The notes: a model not told the origin generated them from the sequence alone. Counted from the stretch's first letter, positions 26,728 to 37,084 are shown. The stretch is DNA of 64,000 nt from an uncultured Clostridia bacterium (GCA_944388585.1 CALXJI010000002.1:62001-126000), one strand, 5' to 3'. Numbers and translations are program-made.

Positions 26728-27471
26728 TTACTCTCCTTGTTTTGCAAAGTTAAATGATAAAGCTCCCTCATATTTTGGAATATTTACATTTGTTTCTCTA
26801 GTTAATGTAACCTTAAGTCCATATCCATTTAATACATCAACGACACCATTCTTTATAGTTAATGCGCTCTCTAAATACTGAGAATTTCCTATAGCTTTTA
26901 TTACAAAAGGAGCTGCTACTTTTTGATAATTTACTTGTACAACAGATCCAACGCATCTTACGGCAGAAGTATTTATTATTCTTTGTTCATTTACACTTAT
27001 AGCTTCTGCTCCAGCAACTCTTAATTCATTTATTACAGTTATTATATCACTATCATGTACCAAAGAATCAGATGAATTTCCATCGTACAAAGTTATTATT
27101 ATTCCTTCACCCTGAACATCAGTTGTGCCTGCTAATAAAGATAAAGTATTAATTTGATTTCTCATTGAAGCAATTAAATTATCATTAGTTGCTGCATTAG
27201 TTTGATATTCTTCAACTACAGCTTGATTATCATCATATTTTTTCTTTAATTCATCATACTCTGTTTGAAGTCTAACCAAAGAATCAGCGAGCTCACTTTC
27301 TCTTTTTCCTTCTAATATTGCTTCTGATTTACTAATAGTTGTAACTTGTGCAGTAATCATTATAGCTAATAAAAATAAAGCAATACCTATAGAAACATAT
27401 GCTGCAATAGAATTTTTTTGCATATATTCTAAAACTTTATTTTTCTTCTTGTCATTACTATCTTTATGCAT
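26728..27471 (-). CDS. DUF881-family membrane-anchored protein (YlxW/YlxX-like)
   Basis: This 247-residue protein has one membrane segment (about residues 18-40) and an external coiled coil (about 50-95). The DUF881 domain follows, with QGEGIIITLYDG, then INELRVAGAEAISVNEQRI, both typical. It is conserved next to division genes but has no settled role. Start choice is between TTG (27474) and ATG (27471), which both lie downstream of AAGGAG. ATG is given. Confidence 0.88.
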   Translation of the reverse strand: MHKDSNDKKKNKVLEYMQKNSIAAYVSIGIALFLLAIMITAQVTTISKSEAILEGKRESELADSLVRLQTEYDELKKKYDDNQAVVEEYQTNAATNDNLIASMRNQINTLSLLAGTTDVQGEGIIITLYDGNSSDSLVHDSDIITVINELRVAGAEAISVNEQRIINTSAVRCVGSVVQVNYQKVAAPFVIKAIGNSQYLESALTIKNGVVDVLNGYGLKVTLTRETNVNIPKYEGALSFNFAKQGE

Positions 27472-27485
27472 CAAATATTCACTCC

Positions 27486-28415
27486 TTAATCATATTCTGA
27501 ATAGACAGGATTATCTACACTCATGTCTATTGTTCCTTCCATATTATTTTGATTTTTTTGCATAATTCCTTTCAAAAACGACACCTTATAACTTAAGTTT
27601 GAATCGTTTGCAAATTCTATATTAAGTTTATCATCTAAGGTAACTATTGTCAAGGAATTGGAAAAATTAACCTTAGTTATATTTCCTTCTATTTGAAAGT
27701 TTTCGAATTCTTTTTTTATGCTATTATATATTTCTAATTTTTCTATATATACTTCATTTATTTTCTCGCCAACTTTTGCATTATCTCCAAATGTAAAACC
27801 CTCAACTAAAAGCTCATCTCTTTTACTTTCTAATTCACACTGTTCTAGTAAATATCCTTCATTATCTATTTTATAATAATTTCCTGTATTGCTATCTAAT
27901 GCCATATACATAGGATATCTTTCTTCTACATCTATAATTATTACATTAGGCATAGAATAATGTAATCTGCTTTTAGCTATATATGATAAATTAACATTAT
28001 TACTATCACTTCTAAATAATTGCTTAAATACATTTTCTCCTATTTTTAAGCTTGAGTTTTGCATTATTTGCTGATCAGTATACTTAGTATTGCCTTTAAC
28101 TTCTATTCTTACTAAGTTAAAAATCTCTAAATTGAATAATAAATATATAAATATTAAAATTATTGCAATAAAAAATGTTATTTTAAGTACTATAGCTGTC
28201 TTTATACTATTCTTTTTTAATTTATCATTACCAGAAGACTCATTTAATATACTTTCTTTATTAGTTTTCTGTCTATTACTAGATTTATTAGCTAATTTAT
28301 TATTAGATGAATTTTGAGGCATTTTTTTTATTTTTGTGCTTTTAGTATTAGTGCGTAAAGGACTAGCATTATTTTTTGCTCTCTTTTTATTTATACTTGT
28401 CCTAGACTTTTTCAA
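27486..28415 (-). CDS. ftsQ: Cell-division protein FtsQ/DivIB
   Basis: FtsQ/DivIB forms the division complex with FtsL and FtsB/DivIC. The 309-residue protein has a long basic Asn/Lys-rich cytosolic tail (about 1-75) and one membrane helix (about 80-100). A POTRA domain follows (VRIEVKGNTKYTDQQIMQ near 110-128), then the beta domain. TTG at 28415 fits AGGTGAT best, because the alternative GTG at 28424 is part of that site. It follows murG directly. Confidence 0.9.
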   Translation of the reverse strand: MKKSRTSINKKRAKNNASPLRTNTKSTKIKKMPQNSSNNKLANKSSNRQKTNKESILNESSGNDKLKKNSIKTAIVLKITFFIAIILIFIYLLFNLEIFNLVRIEVKGNTKYTDQQIMQNSSLKIGENVFKQLFRSDSNNVNLSYIAKSRLHYSMPNVIIIDVEERYPMYMALDSNTGNYYKIDNEGYLLEQCELESKRDELLVEGFTFGDNAKVGEKINEVYIEKLEIYNSIKKEFENFQIEGNITKVNFSNSLTIVTLDDKLNIEFANDSNLSYKVSFLKGIMQKNQNNMEGTIDMSVDNPVYSEYD

Positions 28416-28424
28416 AATAATCAC

Positions 28425-29543
28425 CTACTTCATCTTTATACAATTATATATTTTATCTTCTACATTTTTTACAATTACACTCTTAGCTTTTTCACTCATT
28501 TTTTCTAACTTATTTTTATCTTTAAGTATTTCTTGCACATTTTCATACAAAATATCTTCTGTTAGATCTCTCTGCTCAATTATTTTTGCTGCTCCGACAT
28601 TTTCCAATACCTTTGCATTGAAAAATTGATGATTTTCCGCTGCTGTAGGAAGAGGAATTAAAATAGATGGTTTATGTGCAAGAGCAAGTTCACTTATTGT
28701 CATTGCCCCTGCTCTTGTTATACAAAGATCCGATACTTTATACATTTCATCCATATTGAATATAAATTTCTCTATTTTTATATATTTATCTAAATTTATA
28801 TTTATCTCCTCTTGAATTTTCTCTTTTATATTACAAACTTCTTCGTAGTTTTTATCTCCTGTAACCAATATATAGTATACATTATCACTATGATATTTTT
28901 TTATCATATTAAGAACAACTTCATTTATTCTTTTAGCACCTTGACTTCCGCAAGTAACTAAAACTATTTTTTTGTCTATATTTTCAAGTTTAAGTTTCTT
29001 TAAACAAGCTTCTTTATCTAAGTTCTCTATCTCTTCTTCACTAAATTTTGCAGGAGTACCCGTATATATAGTTTTTGCTTTTGAATTTAATCTATTTTTT
29101 GCATCTTCAAAACCAAGCATTACACATTTTGCATCTTTTGCTAAAAGCTTTACTGACACACCCGGGAAAGCATTACTTTCATGTAAAATATATGGAATAC
29201 GTAATTTTTTTGCAGCTTTCATTACAGGACCACATATATATCCACCTGTACCAATAACCAAATCTGGTTTAAATTCTTTTAGTATTTTTTTGGAATCATA
29301 AATCCCCATATATGCATTTATTAATGCTGTTATATTTTTTAAAGTAATTTCTCTTAGTATTTTACCAGTTCTAATATGTTTAATATCATATCCAGCATTT
29401 TTAACTAATTTATTTTCAAGTCCACTTTCTGTACCAATAAATAATATTTTACTATCTGGCTCATGTTTTAAAACAATATTTGCCATTGCAATGGCTGGAT
29501 TTATGTGTCCACCTGTACCCGCACATGCAAAAACTACTCTCAT
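28425..29543 (-). CDS. murG: UDP-GlcNAc--lipid I N-acetylglucosaminyltransferase
   Basis: MurG adds GlcNAc to lipid I to form lipid II on the inner face of the membrane. The 372-residue protein has the N-terminal loop FACAGTGGHINPAIA and then VIGTGGYICGP and HESNAFPG. The second Rossmann domain has VTCGSQGAKRIN and CITRAGAMTISEL. Length and motifs are normal. It sits between ftsW and ftsQ. Confidence 0.97.
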   Translation of the reverse strand: MRVVFACAGTGGHINPAIAMANIVLKHEPDSKILFIGTESGLENKLVKNAGYDIKHIRTGKILREITLKNITALINAYMGIYDSKKILKEFKPDLVIGTGGYICGPVMKAAKKLRIPYILHESNAFPGVSVKLLAKDAKCVMLGFEDAKNRLNSKAKTIYTGTPAKFSEEEIENLDKEACLKKLKLENIDKKIVLVTCGSQGAKRINEVVLNMIKKYHSDNVYYILVTGDKNYEEVCNIKEKIQEEININLDKYIKIEKFIFNMDEMYKVSDLCITRAGAMTISELALAHKPSILIPLPTAAENHQFFNAKVLENVGAAKIIEQRDLTEDILYENVQEILKDKNKLEKMSEKAKSVIVKNVEDKIYNCIKMK

Positions 29544-29557
29544 AAAAAACTTCCCTT

Positions 29558-30694
29558 CTATTGTTCTTTTACCCTATTACAATTTTTAGATATATTCAAA
29601 ATAATACCCATTGAACATAAATTAATAAATAATGATGTACCACCATAACTAAAAAATGGCAGTGTCATACCTGTAACAGGCATGCTACAAGTTACAACGG
29701 CTATATTAATTAATATTTGTATTGCAAATATACTTATAATACCTGCTGCAATCAAAGACCCATAAAAATCTTTACAAGTCATTGCAATCTTATATCCTTT
29801 ATATATAAAAAATACAAATAGTCCAACAACAATTGCAGCGCCAAAAAAACCTAATTCTTCACCTAATATTGAAAAAATAAAATCATTTTGAGCTTCAGGT
29901 AGCCAAAGATATTTTTGTCTACTCTGTCCTAGTCCTCTTCCAAAAAGTCCACCAGAACCTATAGCATATAAACTTTGTGCTGCTTGCCAGTTGTCATCTT
30001 TTAAATTTTCCTCTGGATTCATAAAGGCAAGTATTCTTTGTAGTCTAAAATCTTCAGCCATTACAAATGCCACTCCTACCATTCCTATTACTAATACACC
30101 TGCAGCAATAGCTTTAAATTTCAGTTTTATTCCACTAGCAAATATTACTGATACTGCAGCAACAATTAGTACTAGCATGCCACTCATATGCTTTTGTAGA
30201 TACATTAGTAATACTACTATTAGCAACATAATAATTGGAACAATATACCCCTTTATATTATTTAGTTTTTTTACATTTCTAGATAAATATGTAGCTATTG
30301 CCAGAACTAAAACAGGTTTCATTATCTCAGATGGTTGAATTTGAAACGTTTCTCCCACTCCAAGCCATCTTTGTGCTCCATTTCTAGATACACCTAATGG
30401 TGTAATTACTAATAATAACAATATAGCAGCTATAATGAAAGCTAAATAACTCCATTTTTTATACTTTCTATAATCTATTCTAGAAATAATAATCATAGCT
30501 ATAATACCAAGTATTGCAAAGATTAATTGCTTATTAAATAACTCATTACTATTTCCATAATATATAAGTGAATGATAGGAACTCGCAGATGCAACCATAA
30601 CAAGACCTATACAAAGCAATATTATAGTTATTACAAACATGCCAAAGTCCATATTTCCACTTGTCTTTTTCATAATATCAACATCTTTTTTCAT
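29558..30694 (-). CDS. ftsW: SEDS peptidoglycan polymerase FtsW/SpoVE
   Basis: SEDS proteins polymerise lipid II together with a class B PBP. The 378-residue protein has about ten membrane helices. Conserved segments are QPSEIMKPVLVLAIA (about 122-136), QKHMSGMLVL, and near the end GMTLPFFSYGGTSLF. Position in dcw suits either septal FtsW or spore-cortex SpoVE; sequence alone does not decide. The first ATG (30694) has an AGGGG site. Confidence 0.94.
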   Translation of the reverse strand: MKKDVDIMKKTSGNMDFGMFVITIILLCIGLVMVASASSYHSLIYYGNSNELFNKQLIFAILGIIAMIIISRIDYRKYKKWSYLAFIIAAILLLLVITPLGVSRNGAQRWLGVGETFQIQPSEIMKPVLVLAIATYLSRNVKKLNNIKGYIVPIIMLLIVVLLMYLQKHMSGMLVLIVAAVSVIFASGIKLKFKAIAAGVLVIGMVGVAFVMAEDFRLQRILAFMNPEENLKDDNWQAAQSLYAIGSGGLFGRGLGQSRQKYLWLPEAQNDFIFSILGEELGFFGAAIVVGLFVFFIYKGYKIAMTCKDFYGSLIAAGIISIFAIQILINIAVVTCSMPVTGMTLPFFSYGGTSLFINLCSMGIILNISKNCNRVKEQ

Positions 30695-30711
30695 TCAAAA
30701 ACCCCTACTTT

Positions 30712-31665
30712 TTAAATGAAATATGCTATAATACAGCATATTACAGTTATAATCCAAAATATCATAACAACTGTTGTTTCTTTAAATCCACTAAGCTCTA
30801 AATGATGATGAAATGGCGCCATTTTAAATAATCTTTTTCCCTTTGTTGCTTTAAAATATAATACTTGTAATATTACAGATATTGTATCTATAATACATAC
30901 CAAAGCAACAATAGCTAAATATAATGGCATTTTTAATATTAAAGATATAATCGCTACTGCTCCTCCTAATGCAAGAGAACCAGTGTCTCCCATAAATACT
31001 TTTGCAGGATGCATATTAAATAATAGAAATCCTATACAGCTTCCTACCATGCTTGATGCAAAGATTACCATCTCTGTGTTTTGTTGTTTTAATGCAACTA
31101 ATGTAAAGAAAGTCATTATGATCGCTACAACACCTGTTGCAAGCCCATCAAGTCCATCAGTTAAATTAACTGCATTTGTTGTACCGAGTAATATAAATGC
31201 AGCAAAAATTATAAATAAAGGAATACCTAAAGATATAGGTTGATCTACAAAAGGTATTATAATTGTTGTACCCAAATCAAATACAAACAAATATAAACCT
31301 AATATTATTGCAGTAATTAATATTAATCCTAACATTTTTATTTTAGGAGAAATCCCTTCAGGATCTTTTAATACCAATTTTTTAAAGTCATCTACAAATC
31401 CTATAAATCCAAATCCTACAATTGCTATTATAGGTAATACTAAAATTGGATATTCCTTTAAGTAAAAAGCTAATATACATGTCACCACTAATATCATTAT
31501 TATACCACCCATAATAGGTGTTCCACTTTTTTTAAAATGAGATTGTGGTCCATCTTTTCTAACATCTGACCCTAAATGTTTCTTTTTAAGTATCGGTACA
31601 ACAATCATTCCAAGTACTACTGTTGCAATAAAAGATACAAATAATAAAATCGTTTGTATATTCAT
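30712..31665 (-). CDS. mraY: Phospho-N-acetylmuramoyl-pentapeptide transferase
   Basis: MraY moves phospho-MurNAc-pentapeptide to undecaprenyl phosphate to make lipid I. The 317-residue protein has about ten membrane helices. Conserved loops are DDFKKLVLK (about 93-101), NAVNLTDGLDGLATG (about 165-179), FMGDTGSLALGG (about 225-236) and PFHHHLELSG (about 285-294). All catalytic Asp and His residues are present. Confidence 0.97.
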   Translation of the reverse strand: MNIQTILLFVSFIATVVLGMIVVPILKKKHLGSDVRKDGPQSHFKKSGTPIMGGIIMILVVTCILAFYLKEYPILVLPIIAIVGFGFIGFVDDFKKLVLKDPEGISPKIKMLGLILITAIILGLYLFVFDLGTTIIIPFVDQPISLGIPLFIIFAAFILLGTTNAVNLTDGLDGLATGVVAIIMTFFTLVALKQQNTEMVIFASSMVGSCIGFLLFNMHPAKVFMGDTGSLALGGAVAIISLILKMPLYLAIVALVCIIDTISVILQVLYFKATKGKRLFKMAPFHHHLELSGFKETTVVMIFWIITVICCIIAYFI

Positions 31666-31679
31666 ATTTTTCTCCTTGT

Positions 31680-33146
31680 CTATTGAATATTTTTATCTGG
31701 CATCTCTTGTGCTATTTTTCTTACAACTTCTCTATCATCAAAATGTAGCTTTTTATTTTTTTCTACTTCTTGATAAGTCTCATGTCCTTTTCCAGCTATT
31801 ATAATTACATCACTTTTCCATGCAATTCTCATTGCAAATTTTATAGCTTGACGCCTATTTTCTATTGATTTATATAATCCTCTTGTTTGTTTTATTCCAC
31901 TTTCTATATCTTTTATAATATCTGATGGTTTTTCGTTTCTAGGATTATCTGATGTTATTACAGTAAAATCCGCAAGACGACCCGCAACCTCTCCCATCAT
32001 TGCTCTTTTAGCTTTATCTCTATCTCCTCCACATCCAAATACACAAATAACTCTTCCTCTTGTATATTTTTTTGCAGAAGATAGTATTGCTTCAAGACTT
32101 GATGGAGTATGCGCATAATCTATAATAACTGTAAATGTTTTATTTAAATCTATTACTTCATTTCTTCCAGGAACTCTAACTGCTGCAAGTGCAGCAAGTA
32201 TAGAATCCATTTGAGCTCCAAATAAACTACATACACCTATAGCTGCAAGTGCATTGTACACTGTAAATCTACCAGGTATATTTATTCTTATTGTTTCCAA
32301 CATTTTATTAATATACATCTTAAATTCTACAAAAGAAGGATTTACTCTTACATCTGTTGCAGTTAGATCAACATCATTATCTAAACCAAATGTAGCCATT
32401 TTTATTTTTATCATCTTCATAAGCTTTGGTGCATATATATCATCACCATTAATAATTGCAAAATCTGACATTTCAAAAAGTTTTGCTTTTGCCTTTAAAT
32501 ATTCATCCATTGTCTTATGAAAATCTAAATGGTCTTCAGATAAATTTGTAAATACCCCTACTATAAATTTAATTCCATACACTCTATTTAATTCTAAAGC
32601 ATGAGAAGAAACTTCCATTACTACATATTCCATTCCAGACTCTACCATTCTTGAAAGTAATGCTTGCAAATCTAAAGACTCTGGTGATGTTCTAATAGAT
32701 TCTTCTACCTTATTTGCATAAGTATTACATATAGTTCCTATCATTCCAATTTTTTTACCAACAGCAAGCATTATATCTCTTATCATATACGCTGTAGTAG
32801 TTTTTCCTTTTGTTCCCGTAATTCCAATTATTTTTAATTTTCTAGCAGGATTTCCATAATAAGTAGCAGATATAATTGCAAGCGCTATCCTTACATCTTC
32901 TACTTGTATATATGTTATTCCTTCTTCTTTTTCTTCAATTTCATCTTGTGAAACTATAACAATAGCTCCTTTTTCTATTGCCTCTTTAATATATTTTTTA
33001 CCATCATCTTTATATCCGCTTATTGCAACAAATATATCGCCTTTGGTAATTTTTTTAGAGTTATACTCTATTTTATTTATTTCTATATTAGTATTTCCAT
33101 TAACTTTAACATTTGTTAAATTTTCAATTAAATATTGTAAAAGCAT
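31680..33146 (-). CDS. murE: UDP-MurNAc-tripeptide ligase MurE (meso-DAP type)
   Basis: MurE adds the third residue to the UDP-MurNAc dipeptide. The 488-residue protein has the P loop GITGTKGKTTTA (about 109-120), the TSPESLDLQ substrate loop and EVSSHALELNRV. The C-terminal domain has TSDNPRNEKP; the DNPR motif is typical of ligases adding meso-diaminopimelate, not lysine. murF and murD, often next in the cluster, are absent here. Confidence 0.96.
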   Translation of the reverse strand: MLLQYLIENLTNVKVNGNTNIEINKIEYNSKKITKGDIFVAISGYKDDGKKYIKEAIEKGAIVIVSQDEIEEKEEGITYIQVEDVRIALAIISATYYGNPARKLKIIGITGTKGKTTTAYMIRDIMLAVGKKIGMIGTICNTYANKVEESIRTSPESLDLQALLSRMVESGMEYVVMEVSSHALELNRVYGIKFIVGVFTNLSEDHLDFHKTMDEYLKAKAKLFEMSDFAIINGDDIYAPKLMKMIKIKMATFGLDNDVDLTATDVRVNPSFVEFKMYINKMLETIRINIPGRFTVYNALAAIGVCSLFGAQMDSILAALAAVRVPGRNEVIDLNKTFTVIIDYAHTPSSLEAILSSAKKYTRGRVICVFGCGGDRDKAKRAMMGEVAGRLADFTVITSDNPRNEKPSDIIKDIESGIKQTRGLYKSIENRRQAIKFAMRIAWKSDVIIIAGKGHETYQEVEKNKKLHFDDREVVRKIAQEMPDKNIQ

Positions 33147-33203
33147 AATAAGCCTCCATTCTGATTAATTATTATATCATACTTAATTTATACTTGCAAA
33201 TAA

Positions 33204-35384
33204 TTATGGTAACTCGCTTAAATCATCAACACACTTTATAGTAACAATAGATCCCATCTCTATTTCTTCTTGAGGTGTTACATCCTGTGTTAAAACATAC
33301 CCTGTTCCCTCTATTCTTACATTAAGTCCTACATTTTTAAAAGCTGCAATTGCCTCAGCTGTACTTAAATTTCTTACATCTGGAACATTAACCTTTTTCG
33401 AATCTTCTCCCTCTTTATATACCATTATACTTGAACCAGATACTAAAGAAGCACCACTTTTAGGAACTTGATTTGTTATAATTGTATCTGAGGCAAATTC
33501 AGAAGCTGTATTTAAAGTAAATCCACTCTCAGCTAATATTTGTTGTGCCTCACCATAAGTTTTTCCAACAACATTAGGTACAACTATCTCATTACTTTCA
33601 GTCTCTTCAATTGTATAATCTGTTTGAATATCCATATATTTTAATACTTCATCAATTATAGAGCCAACAACAGGTCCGCAAATTGCTGCTCCTCCATGTC
33701 CAGATGGTCCTTTTGGATCATACAAATTCATAACAACTACTATTTCAGGATTACTTGCTGGTCCAATTCCAACAAATCCAGCTAAATATTTTGTGTTGTC
33801 TCCTCTACCATTTTCACCGGTAGCTGTCTTACCCGCTACTTGATAATCTGATATTTTACCCGATTTAGCAGTTCCAAAGTTAACAGTATCAACAAGCGCA
33901 CTCATTAATTCTGATGATGTTTGTTCAGACATAATTTGTTTTAATACTTTGGATTCTACCTGCTCATCATAGTTACCAGAATTACTTTTTATTTCTTTTA
34001 CTACATATGGTTCTACTAGATATCCACCATTTGCTACTGCACAATAATTTACAGCAGTTTGAATTGTAGTTATTTGTATAGTCTGCCCAAATGAAGATGT
34101 AGCTAAATCTACATCAGTCATAGTTGATTCATTATGCATTATACCAGTAGCTTCACCAGGAAGATCTATTCCAGTTTTAGAGTTTAAATTAAAAGCTCTT
34201 ATATATTCCATAAACGCTGGTATACCCATTTTTTGAGATACTTGCATAAACACGGGATTACATGAATTCATAATTCCTTCTCTTAAAGATTCACTACCAT
34301 GAGGATTATAATATCTCCAACACTTTATAGTCCATGTTCCTACATTCATTTGTCCTGCACAGTAAAATACTTTATCATCTATATTTACTATATTTTCTTC
34401 AAGTGCAGCAGTTGCAGTAATAAGTTTAAAAGTAGAACCAGGCTCTTGTGTATCAGAGATAGCTTTATTTCTCCACATCTGATTTAATGCATCACTTTTT
34501 TGCTTACTATCCATAGAGTCCCACTGAGTTTTTAATTCATCTGTATTTGGAGTAAATGGATCATTAGGATCAAATGTCGGATAATTTGCCATTGCAAGTA
34601 CTTCACCTGTAGAAGGTCGCATTATAACAATACTACCATATTCTGCTATATTTTCTTCAACAGCTTTACTTAAATACTTTTCCACAATAGACTGTATTGT
34701 AGCATCTATAGTAAGTACTATATCTTTTCCATCTTCTGCTGCTATATATTGCTCCTGAGTAAAAGGTGTTTCTCTTCCACTTCCATCAAAACTTGCTACA
34801 ATTTTACCAGGAGTTCCTGCTAAATCATCCTCATAATACGCCTCTACTCCTGCAAGACCTTGATTATCTGTACCAACAAATCCCAAAACATGAGAAAGTA
34901 ATGTTCCATATGGATATACTCTTAACATATCTTCATCTATACTTATTCCTGTTATATCATTTTCATCTATATATTCTAATAGTTTTTGAGCTGTTTCTTG
35001 ATCTACTTTAGTTGCTAAAGTTACGCTAGAAACATTTTTTTGTAATTTTGTTAATATCTCATCTTTATTTTCGCCTAAAATCTGGGCAATATTTGTTGCA
35101 ATTTCTTCCTTTTTATCTTTAGATACACTGTTTGGAACAGCAGTTATAATATTAGTAGAAATACTTTGAGCAAGTATTCTCTCACCAGTTGCATCATAGA
35201 TAGTGCCTCTTTTAGATTCAACAGTTTTACTTCTTGTTTGCTGTGCATAAGCTTTTTGAGAATAATAATCTGATTTTATTATTTGTATATATAAAAGTCT
35301 TATCATAAGCAAAGATGCTACACTAATACATGCTATCATCATTATAAGAACTCTTTTTTGACTATTTACACTAACATATGACAC
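33204..35384 (-). CDS. Class B penicillin-binding protein, SpoVD/FtsI-like, with two PASTA domains
   Basis: This is the transpeptidase partner of the SEDS protein. The 726-residue protein has one membrane helix (about 11-33), the PBP dimerisation domain and the transpeptidase domain. The motifs are STFKL (SxxK, about 317), SCN (about 375) and KTA at about 548, where KTG is usual. Two PASTA domains end it (VPNVVGKTYGEAQ and VPDVRNLSTAEA, about 595-725). The start is GTG with GAGGTGAG. PASTA domains fit SpoVD or a vegetative PBP2 equally. Confidence 0.95.
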   Translation of the reverse strand: MSYVSVNSQKRVLIMMIACISVASLLMIRLLYIQIIKSDYYSQKAYAQQTRSKTVESKRGTIYDATGERILAQSISTNIITAVPNSVSKDKKEEIATNIAQILGENKDEILTKLQKNVSSVTLATKVDQETAQKLLEYIDENDITGISIDEDMLRVYPYGTLLSHVLGFVGTDNQGLAGVEAYYEDDLAGTPGKIVASFDGSGRETPFTQEQYIAAEDGKDIVLTIDATIQSIVEKYLSKAVEENIAEYGSIVIMRPSTGEVLAMANYPTFDPNDPFTPNTDELKTQWDSMDSKQKSDALNQMWRNKAISDTQEPGSTFKLITATAALEENIVNIDDKVFYCAGQMNVGTWTIKCWRYYNPHGSESLREGIMNSCNPVFMQVSQKMGIPAFMEYIRAFNLNSKTGIDLPGEATGIMHNESTMTDVDLATSSFGQTIQITTIQTAVNYCAVANGGYLVEPYVVKEIKSNSGNYDEQVESKVLKQIMSEQTSSELMSALVDTVNFGTAKSGKISDYQVAGKTATGENGRGDNTKYLAGFVGIGPASNPEIVVVMNLYDPKGPSGHGGAAICGPVVGSIIDEVLKYMDIQTDYTIEETESNEIVVPNVVGKTYGEAQQILAESGFTLNTASEFASDTIITNQVPKSGASLVSGSSIMVYKEGEDSKKVNVPDVRNLSTAEAIAAFKNVGLNVRIEGTGYVLTQDVTPQEEIEMGSIVTIKCVDDLSELP

Positions 35385-35409
35385 AATATCTCACCTCTTT
35401 TTCTAATAT

Positions 35410-35467
35410 AATAACCAAGACAAATAAAAGCCCTACTACATAATACTTAAAATTTGCCTTGGTTATT
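35410..35467 (-). other. Long hairpin between ftsL and spoVD/pbp2
   Basis: A 16-base inverted repeat (35410-35425 with 35452-35467; 15 Watson-Crick pairs and one G.U) has a 26-base loop. It occupies the gap after ftsL. No T run follows on the minus strand, so it is not an ordinary terminator. It may be an RNA-processing or attenuation element. Confidence 0.6.
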
Positions 35468-35474
35468 CATAATT

Positions 35475-35975
35475 TTACAAAAATATTCCTTTTATATAGT
35501 TAATAATTTTTTCAATAATAGAAGCTTCTTGATTTACTTGCACTTTATTTAGTTCTTGTGAAGTATCTATATATACTGTTTGACTACTATCTGCTTTTTG
35601 CATTCCAAGTTGCTGTTTTGCATAAGCTTCAATAGAATTTAAATCAGTATTTTGATCTACTTCAATTTGAGCAGTTGTTGCTTGAGAAGAGACAATTTCC
35701 AATTCTTTTTCTAAATTTTGAACTTCAAGATTTTTTTCGTTAATTAATCCAAATCTATATGTAATAATAACAGACATAGTAAATCCACAAAGTATAAATG
35801 CCACCATAGAAGCATTTTTTCTTCTTTGTACCTGTTGTGCTCGTTTATAATTTCTGCTTGAAATATTTTTTCTTTTAGTAGTATTAGCTCTTTTTATAGG
35901 TATATCATCTGGTACTATTTGTCTTGCTGCAGAACCATCTTGATAATACTGACTATTAACTCTTCTAGCTGGCAT
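35475..35975 (-). CDS. ftsL: FtsL-like septum protein
   Basis: This is a small bitopic division protein, 166 residues. A basic cytosolic N-terminus of about 55 residues (KRANTTKRKN, NYKRAQQVQRRKN) is followed by one membrane helix (about 57-77). A coiled coil (about 80-105) and a short conserved tail with AKQQLGMQKAD follow. Position between rsmH and the PBP and the AKQQLGM-type motif identify it. FtsL sequences are poorly conserved. Confidence 0.85.
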   Translation of the reverse strand: MPARRVNSQYYQDGSAARQIVPDDIPIKRANTTKRKNISSRNYKRAQQVQRRKNASMVAFILCGFTMSVIITYRFGLINEKNLEVQNLEKELEIVSSQATTAQIEVDQNTDLNSIEAYAKQQLGMQKADSSQTVYIDTSQELNKVQVNQEASIIEKIINYIKGIFL

Positions 35976-36049
35976 CTATATTTTTCACCTCTTTTTCTAT
36001 AAAATACCATTACTATTACTACATCCAATACTACATCTATTCTACATTT

Positions 36050-36988
36050 TTATTTTTCTATTCTTTCGAAAACCCTAAGTTTTGCACTTCTTGCTCTGGG
36101 ATTTTGAATCAATTCCTCCTCTGTTGAAACAATAGGCTTCTTATTAACTATCTTACCATATGACTTATAATTACACACACATACAGGAAAATCTTTTGGG
36201 CATGTACATCTGCCTTCCATCTCTTCATATGCATGTTTTACTATTTTATCTTCTAGTGAATGAAATGTTATTATAGCAAGTCTTCCACCATTATTTAAAG
36301 ATAAAATACTATCTATTACTGCTTGCTTAAGCTTTTCCAATTCTTGATTTACTTCTATTCTTATAGCTTGAAACACTCTTTTTGCTGGATGCTGTTTTTC
36401 ATTTAATGCTCTTTGTGGCATTGCACTTTTAATAATGTCCACAAGTTCAAAAGTTGTTTCAATACTTTTTTCTTTTCTTACTTCACAAATTTTTTTAGCA
36501 ATTTGTCTTGAATATCTTTCTTCACCAAAATCTTTGAAAATCCTATATAATTTATCTTCATCATATCCATTAACTACATCATACGCACTAAATTCATCCT
36601 CTCTATTCATACGCATATCTAATTTTGCATTATGCATATAACTAAATCCTCTATCTGCTTCATCTAATTGATATGATGATACTCCTAAATCTAATAAAAT
36701 TCCATCTACATGATATATTTTTAAGTTTTCTAATATTTTAATAATATTTGCATGATTATCGTGAACTGCTTTAAAATTCGAAAATTCTTTTAATTTTTCT
36801 TTAGCAGCATTTATAGCATCCATATCACGATCTATTCCAATTAACATTCCAGTATTATTTAATTTTTTTAATATATAATATGAATGACCTCCACCACCAA
36901 GTGTTCCATCAACATATATTCCATTTTCTTTTATATTTAAATTTTCTATACATTCATCTAATAGCACTGATCTATGTTTAAATTCCAT
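36050..36988 (-). CDS. rsmH: 16S rRNA (cytosine1402-N4)-methyltransferase
   Basis: RsmH (MraW) methylates C1402 of 16S rRNA using AdoMet. The 312-residue protein begins FKHRSVLLDECIENL, has the AdoMet loop YVDGTLGGGGHSYYIL, then GILLDLGVSSYQLDEADRGFSY, and ends with NPRARSAKLRVFERI. All are signature segments of the family. Confidence 0.98.
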   Translation of the reverse strand: MEFKHRSVLLDECIENLNIKENGIYVDGTLGGGGHSYYILKKLNNTGMLIGIDRDMDAINAAKEKLKEFSNFKAVHDNHANIIKILENLKIYHVDGILLDLGVSSYQLDEADRGFSYMHNAKLDMRMNREDEFSAYDVVNGYDEDKLYRIFKDFGEERYSRQIAKKICEVRKEKSIETTFELVDIIKSAMPQRALNEKQHPAKRVFQAIRIEVNQELEKLKQAVIDSILSLNNGGRLAIITFHSLEDKIVKHAYEEMEGRCTCPKDFPVCVCNYKSYGKIVNKKPIVSTEEELIQNPRARSAKLRVFERIEK

Positions 36989-37084
36989 TTTTACCTCGTT
37001 TTTTCTATAGTATTATTTAAATAATTTTATCTTTTGTACATTTACTTTTTATCTTTAGTATATTTAATTTCTTTTGTATATATC

